Of a stretch of 64,000 nucleotides of DNA, positions 18,462 through 27,694 are shown piece after piece (the first letter of the stretch is position 1; every line of letters starts with the position of its first letter). The DNA is from PHAA01 sp964457945 (GTDB lineage: Bacteria > Bacillota > Syntrophomonadia > Syntrophomonadales > Syntrophomonadaceae). The stretch spans positions 31,761 to 95,760 of the forward strand of contig CAYWFX010000007.1 of NCBI GenBank assembly GCA_964457945.1. The letters are read 5' to 3'. Both the position numbers and the translations under genes were made by a program. A model generated the notes under the pieces. That model was not told where the DNA came from. It saw only the letters and a list, made by a program, of their open reading frames with translations, and searched no databases.

Positions 18462-18848
18462 ATGGGATGCCTGGTGTGCAATGGAGCATTGTTGCAGTGT
18501 AGTTTTGGAGTGGCTCCCACCCCCCTGACAGTTTTGCCCAAAAATAAGGTTATGGCTACTATGCCTGCAGCTACTATTATGGATAATGTAGCATTTATGA
18601 ATATAATTCCTTTTGGAATGTGTTCCTCAATGGCGAATCCAGCGGTTGCCTCGGCCACGGCTGCTGCCTGGGGTGTACTTACCCCCATGCCCTGTACCCC
18701 GATGACAGCTGCCCCCTGGGCTCCTGGGTGTCCCACGGTGTTAATTGCCAACTTTCCTGCTCTTAATGATAGCTCCAAGCTGATGTGCAGTTATGGGGGA
18801 GTGATTCAAATACTCTTTGGCGGACAAGTTCAAACCCAGGTACCATAG
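18462..18848 (+). CDS. DUF4280 PAAR-like spike-tip protein
   Basis: 128 residues, ATG behind GGGAGG. Pattern: MGCLVCNGALLQCSFG, then PTPLTVLP, NIIPFGMCSS, TPMPCTPMTAAPW and LMCSYGGVIQI. This is the short Cys/Pro/Gly-rich layout of DUF4280, a family related to PAAR proteins that cap the needle of contractile systems. It sits about 12 kb from the baseplate genes on the same strand, directly after the cyclase-like gene. Family knowledge supports a role as the tip of a contractile spike; use by the nearby machine is inference. A hairpin follows the stop. Confidence 0.85.
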   Translation: MGCLVCNGALLQCSFGVAPTPLTVLPKNKVMATMPAATIMDNVAFMNIIPFGMCSSMANPAVASATAAAWGVLTPMPCTPMTAAPWAPGCPTVLIANFPALNDSSKLMCSYGGVIQILFGGQVQTQVP

Positions 18849-18876
18849 AATGGGTGACTATACTCATTCTATTTAT
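18847..18876 (+). terminator. Hairpin terminator after DUF4280 gene
   Basis: A nine-pair stem with one G-T pair, AGAATGGGT at 18847-18855 and ACTCATTCT at 18862-18870, followed by an A/T-rich ATTTATT. It overlaps the last bases of the gene. Confidence 0.6.
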
Positions 18877-18987
18877 TACGCAGAGCTATAAGCTGCCTGG
18901 AGATCTCACAACGTCAACCTCATAAGCCCTCCCAAATGTAAAAGGACATTTGCTTTGCTTAGGCAAGGTTTACAGCTTAGCCCACAA

Positions 18988-20175
18988 TTAATCTATGAAA
19001 TTATTCAGCCTGAGGGTATCCCATATTTTAATGGCCATATAAAGATTTACCCGGGTTTCCATTTTGGATAGATCAAGATTCAGCAGGTTTTCAATCTTAT
19101 TTACCCGGTAGTAAAGGGTGTTAATGTGTATAAACAGACTATCTGCGGTGAACTTCCAGTTAAAGCTGTTATCCAGTAGCTGTCTCAGTGTAGATAACAG
19201 TTCGCCGTGGTTGCTCTTATCATTATCCATCATTTTACCCAGGGTTTTATAACAAAAGTTTTTTAGCAATTTACTGTCCTGGGAGAATATTAGTGAGGCT
19301 ATGCCCAGTTCTGAAAACTGCTGGGCAAAATTCTTAGCTCCCATAAGCCGGGGTAGAGTCAAGGCAATACGAGCTTCATGGAAACTTTTTTTGATATCTG
19401 TCAATGGATATGCCTGTCCTACACCCTCAGATAATATTAGCTTAAATGAGCTTTCTATAGACTCCTTATGCTTGAGTATCCTGGGCCAGTCGGGATCTAA
19501 CTCCAGACTATCCTTCATGTTGCGAACTGATATGATAGAAATAAGACAATTTGACCATGCCACGGGGATGAACTCAAACAGGTTTTTTTGCTGATAGTAC
19601 CTGGAATAGGTACATATTGACTGCCAATCGATATCATGCCTGACTTCATCAACTTCTATTATGGCTACATAGTAAGTTGCCTGCACATTTAAATCAGCAT
19701 CACTAAATTTTATGATATCCACAATATTTTCGTTGCTGGGGAAGAACAGATATTCACCTAGTTTACGTGCAAAGGTTTCTGTATTTTTGTCTAATTTAGT
19801 TAGATTGGAAAAATAACACTTTATCGCCAATTTGGCTTCAATTAGTATTGTGAGGGTTGAGGCCAGCATTTTCTTGGGGATATTTTTAACGATTATATAT
19901 GCGGTTTTACCATTGCATTCAACCGGATATGAAAGATATTTTTCAGTTTCCTGGTAATAATAGTCGGGGCTGTTATTATGGGATGGAAGCTGAATAAAAA
20001 CGTTATCAATCCCAGCAGAATTTATGGGCAGATTCGGATGGTGTATTAGGCCGTTGTGATCCACAATTATTATGGATCGCTTTATTGATTTTTCCAGGTA
20101 TGAAGCCACATAGCCCAGTCCCTCTTCAAGTAGTCCATCAATTAATTGATATGCACTTCTCGCTGCAATTGACAT
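18988..20175 (-). CDS. PucR/CdaR-type transcriptional regulator
   Basis: 395 residues; ATG behind GAGGTGATGT. The C-terminal 60 residues (LFIHINTLYYRVNKIENLL, then the M-E-T-R-V-N-L-Y-M-A pattern) are the helix-turn-helix of the PucR C-terminal family. Upstream is a GGDEF-like region typical of CdaR proteins (residues about 150-270). The N-terminal 140 residues are an uncharacterised sensor (SIIIVDHNGLIHHPNLP). It is divergent from the sigma-54 regulator across a 228-bp gap, so the two may share control of the fumarate-reductase-like locus. The ligand is unknown. Confidence 0.85.
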   Translation of the reverse strand: MSIAARSAYQLIDGLLEEGLGYVASYLEKSIKRSIIIVDHNGLIHHPNLPINSAGIDNVFIQLPSHNNSPDYYYQETEKYLSYPVECNGKTAYIIVKNIPKKMLASTLTILIEAKLAIKCYFSNLTKLDKNTETFARKLGEYLFFPSNENIVDIIKFSDADLNVQATYYVAIIEVDEVRHDIDWQSICTYSRYYQQKNLFEFIPVAWSNCLISIISVRNMKDSLELDPDWPRILKHKESIESSFKLILSEGVGQAYPLTDIKKSFHEARIALTLPRLMGAKNFAQQFSELGIASLIFSQDSKLLKNFCYKTLGKMMDNDKSNHGELLSTLRQLLDNSFNWKFTADSLFIHINTLYYRVNKIENLLNLDLSKMETRVNLYMAIKIWDTLRLNNFID

Positions 20176-20403
20176 AATACATCACCTCAACTCTAATTCT
20201 ATTGCAACATACATGCCAACCAGAAATAGTTTGGGTTTCAAGGCGAGTATCTCAGTGTTTATTGCACATAAACGCTTAAAAAGAATTCTCAATATCGTAC
20301 ATAAGATAGCTGATATGTGACGCGAGTAGATATAAATGTGCTATTATGAGAATTAAATAATGAGTAAATACGAAATAAGACCAGTAAGGGGTGATAGAGT
20401 AAC

Positions 20404-22545
20404 ATGTGGTCTCTGGAGCAGATGCTAAGCCCTATTAGAGACAATATCATTAGTCAAAATCCGAATGATAATGAAATTATCCTGATGGAACGAATTAAAA
20501 AGCAAAAAGCGGATGTGCTTAATCATCGCATAAGTCCCGCCCAGGTAAATCTGGTTCGCCCTGAGATAGTTGCCTCGTGGATCAGGTCGCATAATTACGG
20601 CTTAGATCCTTTAAAGAATAACGATTGCCATATAATTGAAGAATGTGCTTTTGAAGAGTTGCTTCGTGAAAAAGACTTCTTTATAAAGGCTGCGGAGCCA
20701 TATTTACATCAACTGCAGACTATGGATAGCAACTACTTGATTTTCTTAACTGATGAAAAGGGAATTATTCTTCGTGTAGTTACCGGAAACCAGACAGTTC
20801 TGGAGCAGGTTAAGGATAGGTTTCAACTAACGCCAGGTGCAGTATGGACAGAAGAATCGGTAGGAACCTGTTCGCATGTGCTGAGTCTCTTACTGGGAAG
20901 GCCCATTCAATTATGTGGACCAGAGCTTTACATGGAGACCTGCTCGTATGTGCTGGGACTTTTACTGGGGAGTAAAGATCAACTGACTATCCCGGAGTTT
21001 AACGCACTAAGCCTCAACCAGACCGCCTGCTCGTCGGCTCCGATTTTTGATACCTATGGTTATTTAGCAGGTAGTCTTACGATAATCAGTCCCTATTTGC
21101 ACCATCAGAATGCACATTCATTGGGTTTAACGGTATCTACCGCCTGGGCTATTCAGAACCAGTATCAATTATCACTAAATAGCGAACTGCTAAGCGTTAC
21201 TCTCGAAGCTGCTGATGACGCGGTGATAACTATCGATAGGAATGGAGTTATTACCAAGTCTAATATGATAGCGCAAAAGTTTTTGAAGTCTTTGGAGCAA
21301 GAACTTAGCGGTAAGCAGATGGAGAATGTTTTTGGCAATCAAACTCTTATAAAATCGGTACTGGAGACAGGACGCCCGATTTTCAATACGGAGATGAAAA
21401 TTGAAGGCTGGAACCAAAGCCTCCACCTGCGTTCTGCCCAGCCAGTAAAAGACCCTTACGGTATGATTTTTGCTTGTGTATTAAATTTTAAGCAAAGTGA
21501 CCGCCTAAGAAAGCTAGCCGGTCCGGTCAGAGGCTTGGAAACCAGATTTACCTTCGATACCATGATAGGTAATTCTGGTCTGATGCTTAAAGCAATTAAT
21601 ATGGCTAAAAAGTTTGCCGGGCTGGATGCCAATATAATCATTCAAGGTGAAAGCGGTACTGGCAAAGAGGTCTTGGCTCAGGCGATTCATAACGAAAGTA
21701 GACCCAATCAGCCTTTCATAGCAGTAAATTGTGCAGCCATTCCCAAAAGCTTAATCGAGAGTGAGCTCTTTGGTTATGAAGGTGGAGCCTTTACCGGGGC
21801 CGAACGGCAAGGCCGGGCTGGGAAAATTGAACTGGCCAATGGTGGAACCCTTTTCCTGGATGAAATTGGAGATATGCCACTGGAGCTACAACCGGTACTC
21901 CTGAGAGTACTGGAAGAGAAAACGATCATGCGGGTGGGCGGCAGCCGCTATATACCGGTTAATTTCAGGTTGCTTACGGTTAGTAATAAGAATCTGGCCG
22001 ATCTAGTCGAAAATAAGCAATTTCGCGAGGATCTGTATTACCGATTAGCGGTGTTTACCATTCATATACCACCCTTGCGGGAAAGAGCTTCCGACGTTAT
22101 AAGCCTGGCCAAATTATTTGTTAAGACAATAGCCCAGGATCAGAACGTTTCCGCCCCTATTTTGAGCGACGCGGCAATTTACTGCTTATTGCAGTACAGC
22201 TGGCCTGGCAATGTACGACAGTTGAAAAACGCCATGCTCTATGCTGTTACCATGGCAAGTGACGGGATTATAAGAGCTGAGGATCTCCCCGAGGAAATTA
22301 GCGGAGCAACTGTTACACTTAACCATGTTATTACTGGTTCCCGTTTAGAACCCCTTCCCGGAAACAAAAAAACCAGCCACGAGCTGTCTTTAAGAGAAAT
22401 GGAAAAAATAACGATTATGCAGGCTTTGCTCCAAACCGGTCATAACATAAGTGAAACTGCCTCCTTATTAGGTATGAGCAGATCCACACTTTATAGAAAA
22501 ATAAAGGGATATGAGATGCTGGACGAAATGAAGACCGGATTTTAA
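20404..22545 (+). CDS. Sigma-54-dependent enhancer-binding regulator (AcoR-like)
   Basis: 713 residues; ATG behind GGGGTGAT. Order: GAF-like sensor (about 60-240), PAS domain (about 262-380), AAA+ domain with Walker A GESGTGKEVLAQA near 417, the sigma-54 contact loop GAFTGA, and Walker B TLFLDEIGDMP, then a Fis-type HTH at the C-terminus (ISETASLLGMSRSTLYRKI). It opens promoters for sigma-54 polymerase in response to a signal. The GAF region contains a duplicated 24-residue unit (see findings). The adjacent convergent flavoprotein and the cytochrome operon are likely targets, but I found no clean -24/-12 site there. Confidence 0.93.
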   Translation: MWSLEQMLSPIRDNIISQNPNDNEIILMERIKKQKADVLNHRISPAQVNLVRPEIVASWIRSHNYGLDPLKNNDCHIIEECAFEELLREKDFFIKAAEPYLHQLQTMDSNYLIFLTDEKGIILRVVTGNQTVLEQVKDRFQLTPGAVWTEESVGTCSHVLSLLLGRPIQLCGPELYMETCSYVLGLLLGSKDQLTIPEFNALSLNQTACSSAPIFDTYGYLAGSLTIISPYLHHQNAHSLGLTVSTAWAIQNQYQLSLNSELLSVTLEAADDAVITIDRNGVITKSNMIAQKFLKSLEQELSGKQMENVFGNQTLIKSVLETGRPIFNTEMKIEGWNQSLHLRSAQPVKDPYGMIFACVLNFKQSDRLRKLAGPVRGLETRFTFDTMIGNSGLMLKAINMAKKFAGLDANIIIQGESGTGKEVLAQAIHNESRPNQPFIAVNCAAIPKSLIESELFGYEGGAFTGAERQGRAGKIELANGGTLFLDEIGDMPLELQPVLLRVLEEKTIMRVGGSRYIPVNFRLLTVSNKNLADLVENKQFREDLYYRLAVFTIHIPPLRERASDVISLAKLFVKTIAQDQNVSAPILSDAAIYCLLQYSWPGNVRQLKNAMLYAVTMASDGIIRAEDLPEEISGATVTLNHVITGSRLEPLPGNKKTSHELSLREMEKITIMQALLQTGHNISETASLLGMSRSTLYRKIKGYEMLDEMKTGF

Positions 22546-22563
22546 CCCTTTAAGAGGGTAAAA

Positions 22564-22583
22564 GAGCCTGAACGTTCAGGCTC
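22564..22583. terminator. Perfect 20-bp palindrome between convergent genes
   Basis: GAGCCTGAAC followed directly by its complement GTTCAGGCTC. It lies between the stops of the sigma-54 regulator and the flavoprotein. It probably acts as a bidirectional terminator, although the T run after it is short and interrupted. Confidence 0.55.
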
Positions 22584-22644
22584 TCAACTCTTTGGCGAGG
22601 GAATTTATTCTATGGGGGAATGGGCTTAGCGTATTTAGTAAAGC

Positions 22645-24360
22645 TTAGGCCTTTTTACCAGCGGCATTTTGCCCGGCCAATCGGCCAAAAGTTGCCGTGC
22701 GACCTAGAGCCAGGCCACCGATCATTTCAGGATAGTTTAATGCAAAGAAGGAACCGCTATCGTTCCCGGCTGCATATAGTCCTGAAATAACATTCAAATC
22801 AGTATCCAAAACCTGTAGTTGAGTGTTGATCCTTAAGCCGTTGAGATTACAGATCAGCATCCCGGCAAGATTGGCGGCATAAAAAGGTGCATGCTCCAGA
22901 GTCGATAGTCGGGAAGCCAGCTTGCCAAAATCTGAATCTTTTCCCTGCTTGCTTAGTTGGTTATATCTTGCTGCAGTAGCCTTGAAAGCTTCGACAGGTA
23001 CCTTCATCTGCTGTGCTAGACCTTCAATAGTATCGGCTGTTTTTACTAATCCCATTTTAGTTAATTTATCAATCTCCTTTTGCTGTAATTCCAAGCCGCC
23101 TCTGGGAGGAGCCCCTGGGTCAGGCAGTATTCTTGAGCAGATGGTGGTATGGAATCGCGTGACATCTTCTTTCCAATTGTTGTCCCAGACCTCCCACCAT
23201 ACCTTGCCGGGTTCCATTAAGGCTGCATCCCAGGCATAATCGTAGGGCAAGTCTTCATTAACAAAGCGTTCACCACGCTGATTTATTCTCAGGAATGGTT
23301 GACTACCTAACTGTAGATAACCGCCCTCCCAGGGTGGACCGATTTTTTTACCCTCTATAACCAAGCCGCGATCGAAAACCATCATAGCATGGATTGGATC
23401 CATAGCCGCGCCAGCCCATAGAGCCGCCTTTATACCATCACCGGTATTGGTCAAAGGACATACACTCACACTGGTAGCCAATGCTTCGGGGCATAGTTCC
23501 TCTACCATTTTAGCGTCCCTGGCATAACCTCCTGTACACAGGATGACTCCCTTATTGGCCTTAAAGCGGATGTATTCACCTTTGGAATTCTGGGCGATGG
23601 CACCGGTTACCGGACCCGTTTTCTCCCTGATCAGTTGAACCAGGGGAGTCTCGTAGATGATTTCTACTCCCAGATCTTGAGCTTTTTTCACCAAAATAGG
23701 AAGGTAATATACAGAGCCAATTGCTCCCGTAGGGAAACTAGTTACTTCCTTACCGGGTGCTACTGCCACGTGGGCAACAGGATAACTTTTGTAGAAACCC
23801 TCTTTAACATCGGTCTCCAGCATCATCTTGAGCCCACCAGCTTCCACAATGGGGACAAACCAATCCATAACATCACCACTCTTATCGGCCCAAAGATTAA
23901 TCAGCCGCTGGTCAACCAGATGTCCTCCATAACGACATATTTCTGCCACTAATTCATCCCGGTCAATTTTTACTCCCATTTTTTTCTGCAGACTGCTGTT
24001 GACAGCAGCCATCCAGGCTGGGCCAGCCGCTCCTGTTGACCCTTTTTCCAGCAGGATTGTCTTTGCTCCTGCCTCGGCAGCTGCTATCGCGGCAAACATT
24101 CCGCCGGTTCCACCACCAACTACTACTACATCTGCGGTTACAGTACTTTTAATACTATTTTCTGGAATCGGTGCAGGCGCTGCCTTATAGCTGGCCTTGT
24201 CGGATACACCTGATTGCACGTTGCTGCCATTAGGATTAGCTTCATCCGCCCCACAACCGGCCAACAGGCTAACTGAGGCGACACCCACAGCACTGATGGC
24301 AGTGCCTTTAATAAAGTGTCTTCGATTGATACCTTTTATCTCTTTTTCTTCGTTACTCAT
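22645..24360 (-). CDS. Tat-exported FAD-dependent reductase, fumarate reductase flavoprotein family
   Basis: 571 residues from ATG 24360, with AAGGAGG six bases upstream; an upstream TTG is less likely. The N-terminus has a twin-arginine motif, RRHFIKG at 13-19, followed by a lipobox-like LLAGC with C36, so it is probably a Tat-exported, possibly lipid-anchored, protein. FAD binding: VVVGGGTGGMFAAIAA, then LLEKG. The C-terminal GLYAAGNDSGSFF segment is typical of the soluble fumarate reductase/urocanate reductase group. The usual T-x-G-G stretch reads CNLNGLRIN, so the substrate need not be fumarate. The divergent multihaem cytochrome is the likely electron donor. Confidence 0.85.
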   Translation of the reverse strand: MSNEEKEIKGINRRHFIKGTAISAVGVASVSLLAGCGADEANPNGSNVQSGVSDKASYKAAPAPIPENSIKSTVTADVVVVGGGTGGMFAAIAAAEAGAKTILLEKGSTGAAGPAWMAAVNSSLQKKMGVKIDRDELVAEICRYGGHLVDQRLINLWADKSGDVMDWFVPIVEAGGLKMMLETDVKEGFYKSYPVAHVAVAPGKEVTSFPTGAIGSVYYLPILVKKAQDLGVEIIYETPLVQLIREKTGPVTGAIAQNSKGEYIRFKANKGVILCTGGYARDAKMVEELCPEALATSVSVCPLTNTGDGIKAALWAGAAMDPIHAMMVFDRGLVIEGKKIGPPWEGGYLQLGSQPFLRINQRGERFVNEDLPYDYAWDAALMEPGKVWWEVWDNNWKEDVTRFHTTICSRILPDPGAPPRGGLELQQKEIDKLTKMGLVKTADTIEGLAQQMKVPVEAFKATAARYNQLSKQGKDSDFGKLASRLSTLEHAPFYAANLAGMLICNLNGLRINTQLQVLDTDLNVISGLYAAGNDSGSFFALNYPEMIGGLALGRTATFGRLAGQNAAGKKA

Positions 24361-24686
24361 ACCCAACCTCCTTAAATTAATAATCTATTCTGATATTGCA
24401 TTCATGCACCAAGCCCTTGTTAATGGATATCTGCGTTGAGTCGAAAAATCCTTGAGTATAGGTCCTGATAGATGTTTTACTACTGTCCAGCAAACAGTTT
24501 ATAGGATGTTTGAACACTAGCAGAATATCACCTCGCTATAGAACAAGTCACTGTTGCTTTTCATGAAAAAAACTGTAGGAATCTCCATAGGCACTACAGT
24601 TATAGGCTTGTATAATGCATAAACACCGATTTTAATAACTGGCAATGCAAATATGAGATCTACAAAATGGACAGGAGGAGGTCAAT

Positions 24687-25226
24687 ATGGAAGATAGTGA
24701 CAGGGAGCCCAGAGGTTTTCGAGCCAGGTTTCTTAATGAAAAGGTAATTTTAATTGTTGTATTAGTGGTGGTGGTAGTTGGAGCTGGAGGGGGTATGTTT
24801 ATGGTGAAGGCCAGTGACAAACCTGCTTTCTGCACCAGTTGTCATATTATGAAGCCCTATTATGAGTCCTGGCATGACAGTAATCTTCTGGCCAACAAAC
24901 ACGCCGATGCCGATGTGAAGTGCCACGATTGTCATGAAGCTTCAGTTTCAACCCAGGCTGAGGAAGGGATTAAGTATGTTAGTGGGAATTATAAAACTCC
25001 TTTGGAAAAACGTGCTTTTTCCAAGGAACTATGTCTGGACTGTCATGATGATTTTGAAAGTATTAAGGCCAAAACCGAATTCGAAGAATCCAATCCCCAT
25101 AATTCGCATAATGGCAAGCAGGAATGTAATTTGTGCCATAGCATGCACCAGGAATCTAAGGTTATGTGTGCCCAGTGCCATTTATTTGATTGGAGTCAGG
25201 AACTGGATGCTAGCTGGGCTAAATAG
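24687..25226 (+). CDS. NapC/NrfH-type membrane-anchored multihaem cytochrome c
   Basis: 179 residues; ATG behind GGAGGAGG. One N-terminal TM helix (about 16-38, ILIVVLVVVVVGAGGG) is followed by five C-x-x-C-H haem sites: CTSCH, CHDCH, CLDCH, CNLCH and CAQCH. Proteins of this family oxidise menaquinol and pass electrons to a periplasmic partner. NrfH has four haems; this one shows five motifs. It is divergent from the Tat flavoprotein and is followed 12 bp later by the ResB gene, so a quinol-to-flavoprotein chain outside the membrane is likely. Confidence 0.9.
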   Translation: MEDSDREPRGFRARFLNEKVILIVVLVVVVVGAGGGMFMVKASDKPAFCTSCHIMKPYYESWHDSNLLANKHADADVKCHDCHEASVSTQAEEGIKYVSGNYKTPLEKRAFSKELCLDCHDDFESIKAKTEFEESNPHNSHNGKQECNLCHSMHQESKVMCAQCHLFDWSQELDASWAK

Positions 25227-25238
25227 GGAGCGGATATT

Positions 25239-26270
25239 ATGATAGGGACAAGCCAATGGACAATTATGAAGAAGATATATCATTTCATGGCAGCAATGCA
25301 AACCGGTTTAGTCCTATTGGGCCTGGTCGGGCTGGCTGCAGCCCTGGGCAGTGCGTTCCTTCCCGATACATTTTTTCAGAAGACAGCTTTTAAAATACTG
25401 CTTCTATTGCTGATGCTTAATCTGACAGGGTGTACCTTGAAACAACTGAGGCGGCTTAATAAAGTTTTTTCTAACGGTGTCCTGAGCAGGCCGCGCTTGC
25501 TCAGACAGTTCGGTCTTGGCTTGCTGCATCTGGGTATGGTGCTTATTATTGGCGGTGGAGCCGTATATACGTATTTCGGGCAGAGTGATGAAATCCATAT
25601 GGTGAAGGATAAAAGCGTAGATATTACCCAGGTCATGAACGTAAAAAATAGCTTTTCCCTGCATTTGGATGATTTTAATATCCAGTTTAACGAAGATGGT
25701 TCTACCTCACAGTATTATTCCTATCTAACTGTGTTTAAGAATGGTATAGCCGAGAAGAAAGCTGCTATCAGTGTAAACCATCCTTTGAGCTATGGTGGAG
25801 TCAAAGTTTACCAGATGAGTTTTGGATATTTGGTTAAAGTGAAGCAGAGTAATGCCGAGGGACAGCAGACCGAGAGCTTGTGCAGGGAAGGCGACTTATT
25901 GAAGATTCCGGCAACCCAACGAGTGTTAAAGGTGTATCGTTATCTTCCCAATTTTGACCCTAAGCAGGGGATGAACTCAAAGACCATGCGACCTGATAAC
26001 CCCCACATAGTATTTTTGGTATACGAAAATGAGCGCTTCCTGGGAGTGAGTGCAGCAAAACTGGGTGAAAGAGTTATGTTGGATGCTGACAATTATGTGA
26101 TCTTTACTGACGTCGAGCCTTATACAGCTCTTAAGCTTAAATCAGATCCAGGACTGCCTATGGTATTGGGTGGGGGTCTAATGTTAAGCCTGGGTGTAAC
26201 GCTGGCATTGCTGTCTGCACCTGCGAAAAGGAAATCGATCAGGCCGGGTAGTCTGAACCTTAATGATTAA
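25239..26270 (+). CDS. resB: ResB-type cytochrome c biogenesis protein
   Basis: 343 residues from ATG 25239; an in-frame ATG nine codons later is an alternative start. Three N-terminal TM helices (about 23-40, 48-64, 90-108) precede a large extracytoplasmic domain of about 190 residues, and a fourth TM is near 306-325. This is the ResB/Ccs1 layout, and VNHPLSYGGVKVYQMSFGY is the characteristic segment. ResB works with CcsA to deliver haem to apocytochromes on the outer face of the membrane. It is shorter than many homologues. It sits between the five-haem cytochrome and CcsA, presumably maturing that cytochrome. Confidence 0.88.
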   Translation: MIGTSQWTIMKKIYHFMAAMQTGLVLLGLVGLAAALGSAFLPDTFFQKTAFKILLLLLMLNLTGCTLKQLRRLNKVFSNGVLSRPRLLRQFGLGLLHLGMVLIIGGGAVYTYFGQSDEIHMVKDKSVDITQVMNVKNSFSLHLDDFNIQFNEDGSTSQYYSYLTVFKNGIAEKKAAISVNHPLSYGGVKVYQMSFGYLVKVKQSNAEGQQTESLCREGDLLKIPATQRVLKVYRYLPNFDPKQGMNSKTMRPDNPHIVFLVYENERFLGVSAAKLGERVMLDADNYVIFTDVEPYTALKLKSDPGLPMVLGGGLMLSLGVTLALLSAPAKRKSIRPGSLNLND

Positions 26271-26286
26271 GCGGGGGGTGACATAG

Positions 26287-27105
26287 ATGATTGCACTGAT
26301 TAAAATAACTATTTACCTTGTATGCGCAGCTTATGCACTGGCAGCCGGGCTATATTTCGCGGGAGCCAGTGCCGGAAAACAGAAGGTCTTAAAAGCAGCT
26401 TTTATCCTTACCACAATGGGTTGCTTTTTAAACCTGCTGCTATTAATCCTGCGCGGCATCATGACGGGTCGGCTTCCTTTAAACAATGGCAGCGAATTTT
26501 TACTCAGTTTTATCTGGATAAGCGTTGTTTTATACCTCATCCTGGATATCCGCCAGCAGCTTAAAGGAGCGGGCGGATTGGTAATGCTGACAGCAGCCCT
26601 GCTTATTCTCGCGGTGCTAATATTGATGAAAGGGCAGTTTACCGAGATAAGTCCGCTAATGCCAGCCTTAAAGAGTCCCTGGTTATCTGTTCATGTTTTA
26701 ACAGCTGCTATAGCCTATGCTAGTTTTACCCTGGCAGCCAGCTTGGCGGTAATGCAGTTTTTTCAGCCTGTTCCAAGCATACGGGATGACAGTATATACC
26801 GTATCGTTGCGACTGGCTTTGCCCTACTGTCTTTATCCATAGTATTTGGAGCTATCTGGGCCGAGCAGGCCTGGGGCAGCTACTGGACCTGGGATCCCAA
26901 GGAAACCTGGGCACTTATCACATGGATTATTTATGCGCTATATTTACATCTTTATCAAAAGCGGGCCTGGCAAGGTAAATATGCTCGCCTGATGGTAATA
27001 ATGGGATATTTACTGGTCTTGTTCACCTTTTTTGGAGTCAATTTTCTCCTGCCCGGCTTGCATAGTTATGCAAAAGTATTGTTGAATACTGTGCTAGCAG
27101 CATAA
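26287..27105 (+). CDS. ccsA: CcsA/ResC cytochrome c biogenesis protein
   Basis: 272 residues, with about eight TM helices. The tryptophan-rich haem-handling motif is present as WGSYWTWDPKETWALITW (about 197-214). The protein partners with ResB in the System II haem lyase that attaches haem to CxxCH motifs. ATG behind GGGGGTGACA, 16 bp after resB. The gene order of multihaem cytochrome, resB, ccsA marks a dedicated maturation operon. Confidence 0.92.
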   Translation: MIALIKITIYLVCAAYALAAGLYFAGASAGKQKVLKAAFILTTMGCFLNLLLLILRGIMTGRLPLNNGSEFLLSFIWISVVLYLILDIRQQLKGAGGLVMLTAALLILAVLILMKGQFTEISPLMPALKSPWLSVHVLTAAIAYASFTLAASLAVMQFFQPVPSIRDDSIYRIVATGFALLSLSIVFGAIWAEQAWGSYWTWDPKETWALITWIIYALYLHLYQKRAWQGKYARLMVIMGYLLVLFTFFGVNFLLPGLHSYAKVLLNTVLAA

Positions 27106-27201
27106 ATCTAAAAAGCTGTCTTTAGTCCTGTTTCCTCTCCTTCCGTAAATCCTTCAACCGCGTCCCTGGTTCGTGGTAGCGCCGATAGAACGGGATGATG
27201 A

Positions 27202-27405
27202 GATCGTAACCTTATAAACAACTACCAAAACACCAAACTGGCTGGGTGTAAAGAGATCAAGCTGAGAGATGCAGGTGTACGGATTATCTTTAAAATAACC
27301 AACCATATAGTTAAAATACTACAGGTTGACTATATCTTAACTGTTGAACAGAGCGATAATGATCAGGTCTTTAAAATTGCGAATGAGCGTTATAAAGAAT
27401 ATTAG
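27202..27405 (+). pseudogene. Decayed RelE/ParE-type toxin fragment
   Basis: An open frame of about 67 codons with no usable start codon, encoding LAGCKEIKLRDAGVRIIFKI, then VDYILTVEQ and FKIANERYKEY before a TAG. The L-R-x-A-G-x-R-I-I-F-K and F-x-I-A-x-x-R-Y pattern is typical of RelE-superfamily toxins. The first half of the gene and any antitoxin are missing. It is followed by a terminator. The rest of 27106-27694 shows nothing else I can identify. Confidence 0.55.
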
Positions 27406-27471
27406 AAAGATCCGACGGAGGCTCTTGAAAAAGGGAAGGGCCGACTAAAATAACACGTCAATTCCTTTTAT

Positions 27472-27497
27472 AAGCCGGTCATTGCGCCGGCTTTTTT
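27472..27497 (+). terminator. Rho-independent terminator
   Basis: AAGCCGG and CCGGCTT form a stem around TCATTGCG, followed by TTTTTT. It closes the stretch with the decayed toxin. Confidence 0.75.
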
Positions 27498-27694
27498 ATG
27501 AATGTAATGAACAAGCACTACTTTTTGTAACGCTGACGAAGAACTCTTACTGCCTCCAATTATCATATACATAACATATTATTTATTTTTGAACAAAAGA
27601 AGGATAAAGCCCATTAAATGGAGAAATATGAATCAAATATATTTATTTATGAGGAGGAATTTAAATATATCACTATTGAAAGGGAGGGGAATAA

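Noticed and set aside
24397..24411. Possible sigma-54 promoter (TGGTGCAT-GAA-TGCA on the minus strand)
   Set aside because: The GG and GC elements are 9 bases apart instead of 10 and the first block is poor.
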